Notes: generated from the sequence alone by a model not told the origin. 64,000 nt of DNA from Cochlodiniinecator piscidefendens (GCF_011326755.1 NZ_JAAOIE010000001.1:770344-834343); one strand, 5' to 3'; positions 7,786 to 16,297 are shown, counted from the stretch's first letter. Numbers and translations: made by a program.

Positions 7786-8118
7786 ATGGCGGGTGTGTTC
7801 GTTTTTTTGTTGGCGATCCCAATAGTTATTTCTATCGTCGCGGCGATACTTTTTCGATGGATCGGTAAAGCTTATGGGCGGAGCGGACTGGTCGTCGTCG
7901 GTTCTGGTTGGTTAATCGCTTTAATTTATTGGCTCTTTCGGAGTGGGACGAGTTGTGTTGCAGCCGCCAGCCAAAGCGAAAATGGATGCAGTTTCTTTTC
8001 ATTTCTGGATTTTTTGGCGGTGATATCTATAGGCTCTGCATGCGCGATTTCTGCTCTTCTTCTGTTGTATAGGTTTAGCAAGCTCGCAAACTCACCTGAG
8101 GCGGATAATAAATTTTGA
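7786..8118 (+). CDS. Hypothetical integral membrane protein
   Basis: A 110-residue hydrophobic protein with three likely transmembrane segments: residues about 3-25 (VFVFLLAIPIVISIVAAILF), 34-51 (LVVVGSGWLIALIYWLF) and 72-95 (FLDFLAVISIGSACAISALL). The tail SKLANSPEADNKF is polar. ATG 7786 is preceded by GGGGG around 7774-7778. A short cysteine-containing loop (SCVAAASQSENGC) lies between helices 2 and 3. No family is recognised; it is an island-encoded orphan flanked by noncoding sequence. Confidence 0.5.
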   Translation: MAGVFVFLLAIPIVISIVAAILFRWIGKAYGRSGLVVVGSGWLIALIYWLFRSGTSCVAAASQSENGCSFFSFLDFLAVISIGSACAISALLLLYRFSKLANSPEADNKF

Positions 8119-8239
8119 ACGGTAACAAAGTTGCACTTAGCTGCCGAAGGACATGAAAAATCGTCAAATTGACCCACTAAACTTGTCAGATGACCGGTTA
8201 GAGCCCAAACTTACCGTCAGTTGCATTACCAATTGAAAA

Positions 8240-8599
8240 TTGGGTAATGCTATTCAGGATCTCATTTGGGGAGACCAAACTTTGAAGCTTAATATTTCTC
8301 TAGTGCTTGAAACGGATAAAGAGAAAAATGCACTGGTTGTTGTATCGGGGCTCAACAAGCTGATCTCAGCGGGTTCTCCGATTCTAGAAAAGTATAAAGA
8401 CGGTGGCACTAAAGTCTTGTTGGAAAAGAGTATAACTGAAACCAACTGGTCAGATGCTTTGCTAACTTGCCTTACTTTGGCCCAATCCTTTGGGCGCTCT
8501 TGGACTGTATCAGGTCACGTTGAAGAAGAGTTAATCCTCATTGGGAATGAGTTTTCGGTCGTCGGTATCAAATGGGCGCAAATCTCATTGATCAGCTAA
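8240..8599 (+). CDS. Hypothetical protein
   Basis: The open frame encodes 119 residues from TTG 8240, containing LKLNISLVLETDKEKNALVV and WTVSGHVEEELILIGNEFSV, an alternating hydrophobic pattern suggesting beta structure. No ATG lies in frame near the start. The TTG lies inside an imperfect hairpin (8223-8250, GCATTACC paired with GGTAATGC). That hairpin could bury the start or belong to an unrelated repeat. The protein is not recognised. Codon pattern looks real but the start is weak. Confidence 0.35.
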   Translation: MGNAIQDLIWGDQTLKLNISLVLETDKEKNALVVVSGLNKLISAGSPILEKYKDGGTKVLLEKSITETNWSDALLTCLTLAQSFGRSWTVSGHVEEELILIGNEFSVVGIKWAQISLIS

Positions 8600-9008
8600 G
8601 AATTATTGCTAGTACACAACGGCAACTTTGTCCGCTTAGCAGACCTCCAGTCCGAAATCTCGCTGCAAGGCTCATCAATGACCGGTTTTTCGCGGCATCG
8701 CAGCGTGATCATTCGGTTTTGTTTGGATTGCGATGGGACTTTGCAAATGTCGCTATCTGCCCAAAGCCGCCTACGACCGCACCCAGCCCGAAGCAGCCGT
8801 CGCCTTTAGACACGCCGGGCGGAAAGCCGTAGTTCGCTGCAAGTGCAAAGATCTTGGCCAAAGCAATGAAAGCCGACTTCATCGTATGGCCTGAATCAGA
8901 TTGCGGCCCTCCATCACATAAAATGAAACGCTTACGTTATAGTCAAACCGAAGAAAAAACGTTTGAACGCTTCTCTGTCTAGTTAGGCTTTAGACGTTTG
9001 AGAACTCT
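8600..9008. repeat. Noncoding stretch with dispersed repeat copy
   Basis: About 400 bases without a credible gene. Its core, 8738-8852, is a copy of a dispersed repeat that begins ACTTTGCAAATGTCGCTATC and continues with CTGCCCAAAGCCGCCTACGA. It is about 80 percent identical by eye to 11959-12074. Shorter or diverged copies occur at 11221-11280, 15390-15476 and, inverted, at 12071-12182. Sequences of this type (TTTGCAAAGGTCGCTATCTG-like) are scattered between genes in roseobacter genomes. No transposase is associated. Confidence 0.7.
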
Positions 9009-10811
9009 CTAGTTAATCCCAAAAAAACTAAGAACACCTTTTATCCACCCGAATTTTTCAGGGAATTTTGCGGCCAATGTTAACAATCCAGAACCGTTAA
9101 AGACCATGATATCCCAAGTGACGCCCAAACAACCCCACAATCCAGCCTTGCGAAGCTCAGTGGGTGTGATTTTTCCGATTTCGTTGACCTCTCCAATTGT
9201 GACCCTTTTTGCGGATGCTCCTTTCTCTGCAAGTTCTTCTTTGTACAAGCGCCATGAAATCATAGCGTTATCGCTCAGTTCCCGTAAAATCTCTCTGGTG
9301 GATGCGAGCAACCCCACTGCTAAAAGTTCAGATTGTGGGTTTTCCTCTAGTTCATCTACTTGCCGGTTGAATTCTACTTGAACATCCCGAGAAACCTCTT
9401 CAGATTCATTCAAAGTATTTGAAATTGACGCCAAGCTACTAATTATTTCTTGAGTAATTTCGATTTCTTCTGAGCCACTTTCGGCATCTTCAAGGTACAG
9501 TAACCATTTGGGAAAGCGCATAGTGAACGTAGATACAGCGACCGATAACTCTTTTAGTTCGGTGGCCGCACCAGAAGGAAGCTCACGATTGAATTCACTG
9601 TCGTTTGCGAGAGCTTCAAGTCTCTTGCTCGCTATTCCAACGCCAACCTCATTCATCTCCTCGTAAGCAGTACCAAGAGCCCTAGATAATAGGCCCATCG
9701 CTGAAGATAGCGGTCTGTAGTTTCCTAGACTCAATGAAGATTCAAAGCCTGTGGAAAAATCTACCAACATGTCCCAACCCATTCGAGCACGAAGCTCTTG
9801 TTGTGCGTCCGAAAGTGCCGGTTCCGACCGTACCGCTTTTATCAGCCTTTGGTTGAAAATCTCTACTTCGAGGGGCGCGGGCTGGCGTTCAGGTACTAAA
9901 CCTTGGCTATCTAGCTCCGAAAGTGAGGATGTTTCTTTTTCCTGCTGAAGTTCCTCAATTTGGTAGTTTTGTGGGTTGGCGAAAAGCGCTCTAAGAAGAT
10001 TGTGAGTCAGCGCATGCCCGCCTCTCCTCCCGATATATCGCCCGCGTAAAGAATGCCCCGCCAAAGACAAGTCTCCTAGTGCATCAAGCATCTTGTGCCT
10101 GACGGCTTCGTCATTATGCCGTAGTCCATTTGGCGATATTACTTCTTCTCCGTCCACTACAACTATGTTTTCAAGCGTGCCACCGAGTGCAAGGCCATTT
10201 TTCCTCATGGCGTCAAGGTCCGCTTGTCGACAGAACGTTCGACTATCGGCAAGTTCACGCACAAAATTTCCATTAGCCATGTTCAACATTTTTGACTGCT
10301 TGCCGATTGCCGCATCTTCGAACTCAATGCTGAAACCTATTTCTAGACCATCATTCGGTTCCAGTCTGGCAGAGGCAATTTCAGTCGAGACTTCAACAGC
10401 CTGTAAAACACGAATCACCCTTTTGGCGGAATTTTGTATACGGCTCCCTGCACCTAAGATTGCCCGAACGAATGGAGCAGCTGATCCCTCCATTATCGGC
10501 ACTTCTGGACCAGTAATTGAAATTCTTGCGTTGTCTACATCGCACCCCGCCAATGCTGCCAAAAGGTGTTCGACAGATGACACCGAAACTCCCAAATCAT
10601 TTACGAGAATAGTCGTAAGTGGAGAAGTCTTAACATTTGCCCAATTAGCTTGAACAATACCGGTACCTGGTTCAACATCGGCACGCTCAAATACAATACC
10701 CGAATTCTCTTTGGCCGGAGCGATTACGACATCCGCTGGTTGACCTGAGTGCAATCCAACCCCCTTCAAACGAATGGCCGAAGAGACAGTTTTTTGTAAG
10801 TGATTTGCCAT
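9009..10811 (-). CDS. LpxC (UDP-3-O-acyl-GlcNAc deacetylase) fused to a 315-residue unknown domain
   Basis: A 600-residue protein. Residues 1-285 are a complete LpxC, the zinc deacetylase of the first committed step of lipid A synthesis. The start reads LQKTVSSAIRLKGVGLHSG; EHLLAAL supplies E81 and H82; RTF gives T192 and F193; RHKMLDALGDL gives H239, K240, D243 and D247; GGHALTHNLLRAL gives H266. All metal ligands and catalytic residues known from E. coli LpxC are kept. Ordinary LpxC stops near residue 300. Here about 315 further residues follow: a mainly helical, acidic region (about 310-545) and a hydrophobic, tryptophan-containing end (KAGLWGCLGVTWDIMVFNGS to GVLSFFGIN). I do not recognise this extension. 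The gene sits alone in a tRNA-His island, so it is surely an extra copy beside a core lpxC. Altered lipid A, resistance to an LpxC-targeting agent, or a phage-defence sensor are possible roles, all inferred. Confidence 0.88.
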   Translation of the reverse strand: MANHLQKTVSSAIRLKGVGLHSGQPADVVIAPAKENSGIVFERADVEPGTGIVQANWANVKTSPLTTILVNDLGVSVSSVEHLLAALAGCDVDNARISITGPEVPIMEGSAAPFVRAILGAGSRIQNSAKRVIRVLQAVEVSTEIASARLEPNDGLEIGFSIEFEDAAIGKQSKMLNMANGNFVRELADSRTFCRQADLDAMRKNGLALGGTLENIVVVDGEEVISPNGLRHNDEAVRHKMLDALGDLSLAGHSLRGRYIGRRGGHALTHNLLRALFANPQNYQIEELQQEKETSSLSELDSQGLVPERQPAPLEVEIFNQRLIKAVRSEPALSDAQQELRARMGWDMLVDFSTGFESSLSLGNYRPLSSAMGLLSRALGTAYEEMNEVGVGIASKRLEALANDSEFNRELPSGAATELKELSVAVSTFTMRFPKWLLYLEDAESGSEEIEITQEIISSLASISNTLNESEEVSRDVQVEFNRQVDELEENPQSELLAVGLLASTREILRELSDNAMISWRLYKEELAEKGASAKRVTIGEVNEIGKITPTELRKAGLWGCLGVTWDIMVFNGSGLLTLAAKFPEKFGWIKGVLSFFGIN

Positions 10812-10834
10812 TAATCATTCCATTCGGCCAAAAA

Positions 10835-10901
10835 GGTTCTCATGAACGAGAAGTTCTTATGAATTCGAGTCGTTCAATGTGTTTACTCTAGAACGAGAAC
10901 C
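10835..10901 (-). promoter_or_regulatory. Possible operator region upstream of the LpxC fusion
   Basis: Immediately upstream of the fusion gene (start 10811) there is an inverted repeat GGTTCTC (10835-10841) / GAGAACC (10895-10901), and the 9-mer GAACGAGAA occurs twice (10844-10852 and 10891-10899). Spacing from the start codon (24-90 bases) suits an operator. No regulator is encoded next to it, and the function is inferred from position and symmetry only. Confidence 0.35.
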
Positions 10902-11271
10902 TCAGCAGCCCATTCTCAAAGAATACGCCATTCACCAGTGCATTATTTTATTTTTTCCCAGATACAGATAGATACCCTTATTGGGTTGTTATGTCGCTGT
11001 TTCCCATCACTTCCTTTGTTTTGAACAATTACCGAGCCAGCTTTAATGATCAACCTTCCATAGGTTTGGCTCAACATGTCGAGTTTGACCTTGAAGCGGA
11101 CAATAGTGCAATGTCGGCTTTGGGCCGTTCGCGTTAAACGGCCCCAGAGCTTACATTTCAATGGCCTTAACCAACTACGATCTGCTGCAGTGACCACTTG
11201 CACGTTGGGCCCTTCGCAGGACTTTGCAAAGTACACTTTCTGCCCAAAGCTGCCTATGACTGCTGCGAGCC
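10902..11271. repeat. Noncoding stretch with short dispersed repeat copy
   Basis: No credible gene. Bases 11221-11280 (ACTTTGCAAAGTACACTTTC, then TGCCCAAAGCTGCCTATGAC) are a diverged copy of the repeat seen at 8738 and 11959. They run into the 3' end of the minus-strand gene that stops at 11272. Bases 11115-11145 (GTCGGCTTTGGGCCGTTCGC) resemble another module of the same repeat family. Confidence 0.55.
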
Positions 11272-11820
11272 CTAAGCAGACTCATCGTGCCTAGCTAACC
11301 CTTGAATAGTTGCAGGGGTAGGTCCGCTAGGGTTTTCAAGCACACGAATAATGCGCTCCAGGCAACGTGTGATATTCTCAAGGTCACGATCATCCGGCTT
11401 GAACGTACCTCGTAGTTCCACGCTATGATGTTCAGCAAGAATCTCTTGGTAAACCTCAGACCCGTGCCCATGCAGCCCTTGCATGTTGAGTGCAGCCATG
11501 AGGAACATTCTTGTACCACTCAGATGAGAAAAGGCATTAGGCATTGACACACGAGGGGTTTCTCCCCGCACGTAGACTTGAACCAACCGTTCGAAATATG
11601 GTTCTGCTTCTTTGCCTTGTCGTTTTTCTAGAAAATGCATCCCACATGTTGCAAGAGCAGCTTCGAGATCGGGAACTGCGTCTAATATCTGCCCTAGCAA
11701 ATTGAGTGCTGCAACTTCATCGCTAGCAAAAATCTTTTTCGCCTCAGTGCAGAGGTACTCACATGCCTCAGGATTTTCGCGCAGTAGCATTTGAACATCG
11801 GGATTTTCAATTTCGCTCAT
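11272..11820 (-). CDS. Hypothetical helical (TPR-like) protein
   Basis: A 182-residue soluble protein starting at ATG 11820. It is rich in amphipathic helices with repeat-like spacing: EACEYLCTEAKKIFASDEVA, LNLLGQILDAVPDLEAALAT, YFERLVQVYVRGETPR and SEVYQEILAEHHSVELRG. The pattern of paired helices with small residues and aromatic positions is reminiscent of tetratricopeptide repeats, but no repeat is clean enough to name. Four cysteines are scattered. The 3' end overlaps a dispersed repeat copy. It is codirectional with the LpxC fusion 460 bases downstream, but an operon is unlikely across that gap. Confidence 0.55.
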   Translation of the reverse strand: MSEIENPDVQMLLRENPEACEYLCTEAKKIFASDEVAALNLLGQILDAVPDLEAALATCGMHFLEKRQGKEAEPYFERLVQVYVRGETPRVSMPNAFSHLSGTRMFLMAALNMQGLHGHGSEVYQEILAEHHSVELRGTFKPDDRDLENITRCLERIIRVLENPSGPTPATIQGLARHDESA

Positions 11821-11958
11821 TCAGGGTCTTTCCGGTGAAGCTATAGGTTGTATCGAGTGGATGACGGCACCTTGTTAGCCTTTCGAAAACCTCAATGTAA
11901 GGATTACCATTGCATTTCCCCCGTCCAAAAAAATTGTCCGCTATCGGATTGTGATCAG

Positions 11959-12182
11959 GATTTGCAAAGGTCACTATCTGCCCAAAGCCGCCTAGGACCG
12001 CACCCAGCCCAAACCGGTCCTTGCCTTTCGACACCTCAGGGCGGATTGCGGACCTTAGCTGCATTAGCAAAGATGACTTGCCAGAACGGCGAAAGCAGCC
12101 GTTCGAAGGCCGACGAGCTGAACCGTCATCGCTGCAACTTGCATCAACGACAGCAAAGGGCAGATAGCGACATTTGCAAAGT
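11959..12182. repeat. Inverted pair of dispersed repeats (imperfect 224-bp palindrome)
   Basis: 11959-12074 reads forward (TTTGCAAAGGTCACTATCTG, then CCCAAAGCCGCCTAGGACCG). 12071-12182 carries the same start in reverse: its plus-strand end GGGCAGATAGCGACATTTGC is the complement of the opening of the copy at 8738. The two copies therefore meet back to back, with outer ends about 23 bases long that are complementary except for two or three positions. This resembles a miniature inverted-repeat unit or two independent insertions. No coding potential. Confidence 0.65.
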
Positions 12183-12499
12183 TGCGCCGCGATCTCAAAT
12201 CACGGAATCAAAATAGGAAATAAACTGCAATGTGCCCCACATTGCAGACATTGATACCGACCCGCGAAAGCTTCTAAATTTCAAAACAATCCCAAAGGCG
12301 TTTTCCATAAAACACTCAAAGATCATAGGTAAGGGTATCATTTCCGAAGCTCAAGCAACGAAAATAACGCGCTGTATTGTACGCGTTTTGCGAACCTATA
12401 GTTTCCATTACACACCTTAAAGGCAATCCTTTGCGATTGTGAGAATCGCTTATTTCAACTAATTTTGTATAGTTTTTACGAATATCGAAGGGTTCTTTC
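12183..12499. other. Intergenic stretch upstream of the RTX gene
   Basis: About 300 bases with no supported gene. A 62-residue frame at 12232-12420 has no ribosome site and an unlikely composition. The 60 bases before 12500 are AT-rich and would hold the promoter of the RTX gene, but I cannot pick -35/-10 boxes with confidence. Confidence 0.5.
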
Positions 12500-13558
12500 A
12501 TGCTTACAGCACTGCTCATGCTTTCAACTGTCGCCATTGGGTGGGGAATATTGGAAGCCTTTGACGATAAAGACACCCCAGCAGACATCACTGAAGATAG
12601 CGATGACGAGAACCTAAGTTTGGATGGTGGTGATGCCAGTGATCTACTAAATGGAGGCGGCGGTGATGATACACTGGTTGGAGGTGGTGGCGACGATGTA
12701 CTAAATGGTCGTGATGGCGACGATAGGATAATTGGCGACTATTCGGTGCATGGCGACGTGGGCGACGAGGGAAACGATACCTTGCATGGCGCTGGCGGCG
12801 ACGACACTTTATATGGCAACGACGGTGACGATGCCCTGTATGGCGGTGATGGCGACGATTGGATACTTGGCGACGAGGGTAACGATACCTTGCATGGCGC
12901 TGGCGGTGATGACTATCTATTCAGCGGCATTGGTGACGATGCCCTGTATGGCGGCGACGGCGATGATAATTTGATCGGCAGGGATGGTGACGATACGCTG
13001 TTCGGAGGTGACGGTGATGACTCTCTAAACGGCGGCCGTGGTGACGATCTGTTGGTAGGGGGCGATGGGAATGACCAGCTGTCCGTCTTTAGCGGTACGA
13101 ATAGGCTTTATGGAGGCAACGGCGACGATAGTTTGTGTGCTCTTTACCCCGGAGACAACTTACTTGATGGCGGTGCTGGCGACGATCGGCTAGAGGGCAA
13201 CGAAAATGATACGCTGATCGGTGGCGACGGTGACGATTTATTGTCAGGTATGGACCAAATGTATGGCGGCAGTGGCAGCGATACATTTAGATCTGATATC
13301 TATGCTCCTCAAGGTGAGGTGCAAGTTACAGATCACATTGGGCAAATTATGGATTTTGATCCTTCAGAAGATGTCATCGGTTTACGGTTTTTTATCATTC
13401 CAGAAGATCTCAGCTTAGAAGTTAGAGATTGGGCAGATGGTACCGGTGCAGATATTCTTGTGAATGGAATAGTTTACGCGCGCGCTAGTGGTGCACAGGG
13501 ACTGTCTACTTCGGAAATCGTCATCAGCCAAGTGTACAGCGGGGATTTCAACAATTAA
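12500..13558 (+). CDS. RTX (hemolysin-type) calcium-binding repeat protein
   Basis: A 352-residue protein. A short hydrophobic N-terminus (MLTALLMLSTVAIGWGILEA) resembles a membrane anchor or signal and is followed by an acidic linker. Residues about 45-265 hold some twenty nonapeptide repeats of the GGxGxDxLx type (for example GGGGDDTLVGGGGDDVLNG and YGGDGDDWILGD), which bind calcium in parallel beta-rolls. A non-repetitive end follows (IMDFDPSEDVIGLRFFIIPE to VYSGDFNN), similar to the C-terminal cap of many roseobacter RTX proteins. No type I secretion genes are near, so export would depend on transporters elsewhere. It may act at the cell surface or outside; the function is not inferable further. 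Confidence 0.85.
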   Translation: MLTALLMLSTVAIGWGILEAFDDKDTPADITEDSDDENLSLDGGDASDLLNGGGGDDTLVGGGGDDVLNGRDGDDRIIGDYSVHGDVGDEGNDTLHGAGGDDTLYGNDGDDALYGGDGDDWILGDEGNDTLHGAGGDDYLFSGIGDDALYGGDGDDNLIGRDGDDTLFGGDGDDSLNGGRGDDLLVGGDGNDQLSVFSGTNRLYGGNGDDSLCALYPGDNLLDGGAGDDRLEGNENDTLIGGDGDDLLSGMDQMYGGSGSDTFRSDIYAPQGEVQVTDHIGQIMDFDPSEDVIGLRFFIIPEDLSLEVRDWADGTGADILVNGIVYARASGAQGLSTSEIVISQVYSGDFNN

Positions 13559-13834
13559 GTATTAGAAATTTCGCTGGAGATTTACGTCGATCGGTTAGTG
13601 CTGCTATCGATGTCCGCATTTTGCGTTATAAGATGAAAACTGACTATCTGCACCGAAGGCCAGCAATAAACCTTAGGTCAAAATCCAACTTCCGCTTAGG
13701 GCTGTAATCGGTCATGCGGCAGACCAAAATCGACAGGCGATGGTGCCTCTAGCACGAAAATCACCTGCTGCAGCGCAGCAAGTCCGGTATGAGCCCTCCT
13801 TGCATTTTTTCTGCAATGCCGCGAAAGTCTGCTT

Positions 13835-15295
13835 ATGAAAAAAACTAACAAAAGTGACCTTTTGCAAAAAGCGAAGGAAGCGCTGCTTAAGCGGATGCGG
13901 CCGTCCAGGATCTCTTCTGATCGGCTGTCCCGAAACGGAACACCTAGTGACCCTGGAGAATTTGCGTTGTGGTCGATTGGGCGTCATGCTGAAGCAGAGG
14001 CTGCTAGAATGGTCATCTCCGGGAAAGCCGGGAGGCTATTGCAAGAAATTGGCCAACTTGATGGCCATCTTCGGGAGCTAGAGATAGCCCATACAGAAAT
14101 CTCAGATTTGTCTCCGCTAGTTGGGTTATCCAATCTCGAGAGCTTGAAAGTAACTGCAACAGAGATCGTTGATTGGTCGGTGCTTTCTTCGCTGAAAAAC
14201 CTGCGAAGGCTAGAACTAAACTACAGCGGGACAAAGCATGTGGTCGTTCCCGATATGTCGGAGTTGGTCGAAGTAAAAATCCTCAATACCCATGGCAGAA
14301 TAACTCTGGGTAATTTGCCGAAACTTGAGAAGGCTGAGTTTCAGGTGCTAGAAGACCTTGCTGAAGTTGGTAAGCAGCCCAAACTGGTAGATCTTGCATT
14401 CCAGAAGATTGCGAACCGATCTCTCAACGCTTTGACAGGCGTTGCAAACCTCCGTCAACTTAGTGCCCGGTTACACGGTGCAATGGATTTGCATTCCTTA
14501 GCGCGTCATACCAGCCTTGCCGTGCTCGAGCTGACAGGACCGGAAGTTACTGATATTTCATCAATTTCTGAACTTGCGAGTTTAGAGACACTGGAGCTGA
14601 ACGACTTTAATGTGTCAAATGCTCATTCACTAAAAGAGCTGACCAAGTTGCGCTCGCTTGCACTGCGGTTCACAGAACAATTGGCTGATCTTTCGTTTCT
14701 TTCAGATATGAGAGACCTTGAGCGTTTGGTACTCTGCCCGTCCGCTGACTCTGATCTAAGTCCGCTAACTAAATTACCAAACCTACAACACGTCGCACTG
14801 GTGGGGATTTCACCGCGAACCAACCTGTCGCCGCTAACACTGTGTAAAGGGCTACGTAGATTAAGCGTCTCATCTGATAAGAACGCAAATGGCCCATTGT
14901 TAGGGCTTCTGCCTGCTCCCCCAAACCTTGAAAGACTATCGTTATCAGGCCACGCTATCGACAGTTTGAACGGATTGGAAAGGTGCCGAGAACTGCAATC
15001 CTTGCACTGCTTTCAAACGACTATTGATAGTCTCGAGCCCCTCAAGGGAATGCCACAACTCAGACAGGTTCATGTGTCCCGCAGCAATGTTTCTGATCTA
15101 TCCGTTTTGGCAACCTTGCCATACTTCCTAGCCGAAGAGCAGGGCATCAAACTTTCGCTTCGGGATACCCCCGCAGTCAAACAATACCCTGAATTGGAGA
15201 AAACGGTCTCAAGTGAAGGTTCTCTAGCAGGTTACGAATATGATGAGCACGAAACTGCCGTAAATGCTGTGCGTGCAGTGACATGTCGGACGTAG
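13835..15295 (+). CDS. Leucine-rich-repeat protein
   Basis: A 486-residue protein without signal peptide or membrane helix. After a basic N-terminus (MKKTNKSDLLQKAKEALLKR), leucine-rich repeats of about 22 residues extend from residue ~75 to ~460, with the form LxxLxxLexLxLxxxxIxDLSPL: HLRELEIAHTEISDLSPLVG, LSNLESLKVTATEIVDWSVL, ELASLETLELNDFNVSN and LERLSLSGHAIDSLNGLERC. The DxSPL element resembles internalin-like and bacterial type LRRs. LRRs mediate protein binding. It is the last cargo gene before the integrase, 276 bases after the RTX gene and in the same direction. The partner is unknown; recognition of self or phage components would suit an island, but this is speculation. Confidence 0.8.
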   Translation: MKKTNKSDLLQKAKEALLKRMRPSRISSDRLSRNGTPSDPGEFALWSIGRHAEAEAARMVISGKAGRLLQEIGQLDGHLRELEIAHTEISDLSPLVGLSNLESLKVTATEIVDWSVLSSLKNLRRLELNYSGTKHVVVPDMSELVEVKILNTHGRITLGNLPKLEKAEFQVLEDLAEVGKQPKLVDLAFQKIANRSLNALTGVANLRQLSARLHGAMDLHSLARHTSLAVLELTGPEVTDISSISELASLETLELNDFNVSNAHSLKELTKLRSLALRFTEQLADLSFLSDMRDLERLVLCPSADSDLSPLTKLPNLQHVALVGISPRTNLSPLTLCKGLRRLSVSSDKNANGPLLGLLPAPPNLERLSLSGHAIDSLNGLERCRELQSLHCFQTTIDSLEPLKGMPQLRQVHVSRSNVSDLSVLATLPYFLAEEQGIKLSLRDTPAVKQYPELEKTVSSEGSLAGYEYDEHETAVNAVRAVTCRT

Positions 15296-15389
15296 TTTCA
15301 AAAAGTCGACATTTGTAGCTGCGCAGCGAACTCACACTTTGTCCGCACACCACCAGTTCACCGCATCCAAGATTTTGCACATGCAGCGA

Positions 15390-15476
15390 ATGGCCGGTCT
15401 GACGGGCCGCGACGCAGCGACGGTTGTGCATAGCCAAGGTCCGGTTTGGGCCGAACGCGCGACTTTGCAAAGGTTG
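15390..15476 (+). repeat. Dispersed repeat copy at the 5' edge of the integrase
   Basis: The bases CGAATGGCCGGTCTGACGGG and GGTCCGGTTTGGGCCGAACG, then GCGACTTTGCAAAGGTTGC, match modules of the noncoding repeat family seen at 8738, 11221 and 11959. The copy ends inside the integrase reading frame at about 15476. The first ten or so codons of the annotated integrase frame therefore come from the repeat, and the true integrase N-terminus has been lost. Confidence 0.6.
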
Positions 15477-16255
15477 CTAATCGGTACCTAGATTACATTC
15501 GCGAACGTGCGGGAGCCAAAGACACGCAAAAGTTCCAGCGCAAGCATGCAATCGATATTCAACAGGCTAACGCGCATCGACCGCGCACCTCGAATTTCAT
15601 TCTGCAGGTGTTATCAATTCTATTCGAGTTTTCAATTGATCTTGGGTGGCGGACGGACAACCCTGCAAAGGGTGTACGAAAACTCAAAGGCGGTGACGGT
15701 CACACGCCTTGGCCTGAATGGGCAATTACCGCATTTCGTAAACAGGCAACACCAGACGCACTACTTCTCTTTGAATTGGCACTTGGAACAGGCCAGAGAG
15801 CCGGAGACTTGGTAGAAATGAAATGGTCTGATTTTGACGGACAAGGCATTCACGTGTCGCAAAACAAAACATCAACCAAAATCTGGGTTCCCTGCACCGA
15901 TGAGCTTCTAGCAGTCCTAACTGCAACGGAGCGACGCGGCATATTCATTATAACCAATAAAACGGGACAACCTCTAACCTACAACGGTGCAGCCCAACGC
16001 CTGAATAGGACGGCTGAGAATGCCGGAACCAGAGCTTACACACTGCATGGATTGCGTTATTGCGCGGCCTCACGCCTAGCTGAGCTTGGCGCAACCGATG
16101 CGCAGATAGCTGCAATTACAGGGCATAAAGCGCGCAGCATGGTTGCTAAGTATTCTAGCGCTGCGAATCAAAAACTGCTTGCAGATCAAGTCGTTAAACT
16201 CCGCAAGAACGGAACAGAAACAAAGCGTGAAAGTGGGAAACTAAATGGGAAATGA
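15446..16255 (+). CDS. Tyrosine-recombinase integrase of the island, N-terminally truncated
   Basis: The frame gives 269 residues with the full catalytic set: R118 in GTGQRAGDLVEMKW, K145 in KTSTKIWV, H201 and R204 in TLHGLRYCAASRLAELG, H227 in ITGHKARS and nucleophile Y236 in MVAKYSSA. Part of the core-binding domain is present (FILQVLSILFEFSIDLGWRT). Family members run about 330-400 residues; the arm-binding N-terminus is absent and the first codons derive from a dispersed repeat that ends near 15476. It ends 43 bases before the repeat containing the tRNA-His 3' end, so it is the enzyme that targeted tRNA-His. Catalysis may survive but arm-site binding should not. Confidence 0.85.
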   Translation: MGRTRDFAKVANRYLDYIRERAGAKDTQKFQRKHAIDIQQANAHRPRTSNFILQVLSILFEFSIDLGWRTDNPAKGVRKLKGGDGHTPWPEWAITAFRKQATPDALLLFELALGTGQRAGDLVEMKWSDFDGQGIHVSQNKTSTKIWVPCTDELLAVLTATERRGIFIITNKTGQPLTYNGAAQRLNRTAENAGTRAYTLHGLRYCAASRLAELGATDAQIAAITGHKARSMVAKYSSAANQKLLADQVVKLRKNGTETKRESGKLNGK

Positions 16256-16297
16256 AAAACAACCTGAATGCAATTGCTCAGCTAAGTCATTGTTTTT

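Noticed and set aside
12232-12420. 62-residue plus-strand frame
   Set aside because: No ribosome site, no conserved sequence, lies in noncoding DNA before the RTX gene.
12640-13240. Regular repeat of GGCGACGATxxx-like units, which could suggest a CRISPR or tandem satellite
   Set aside because: The repeats are in-frame codons for GGxGxDxLx nonapeptides of the RTX protein. No unique spacers of constant length occur. No CRISPR array or cas gene is seen in the window.
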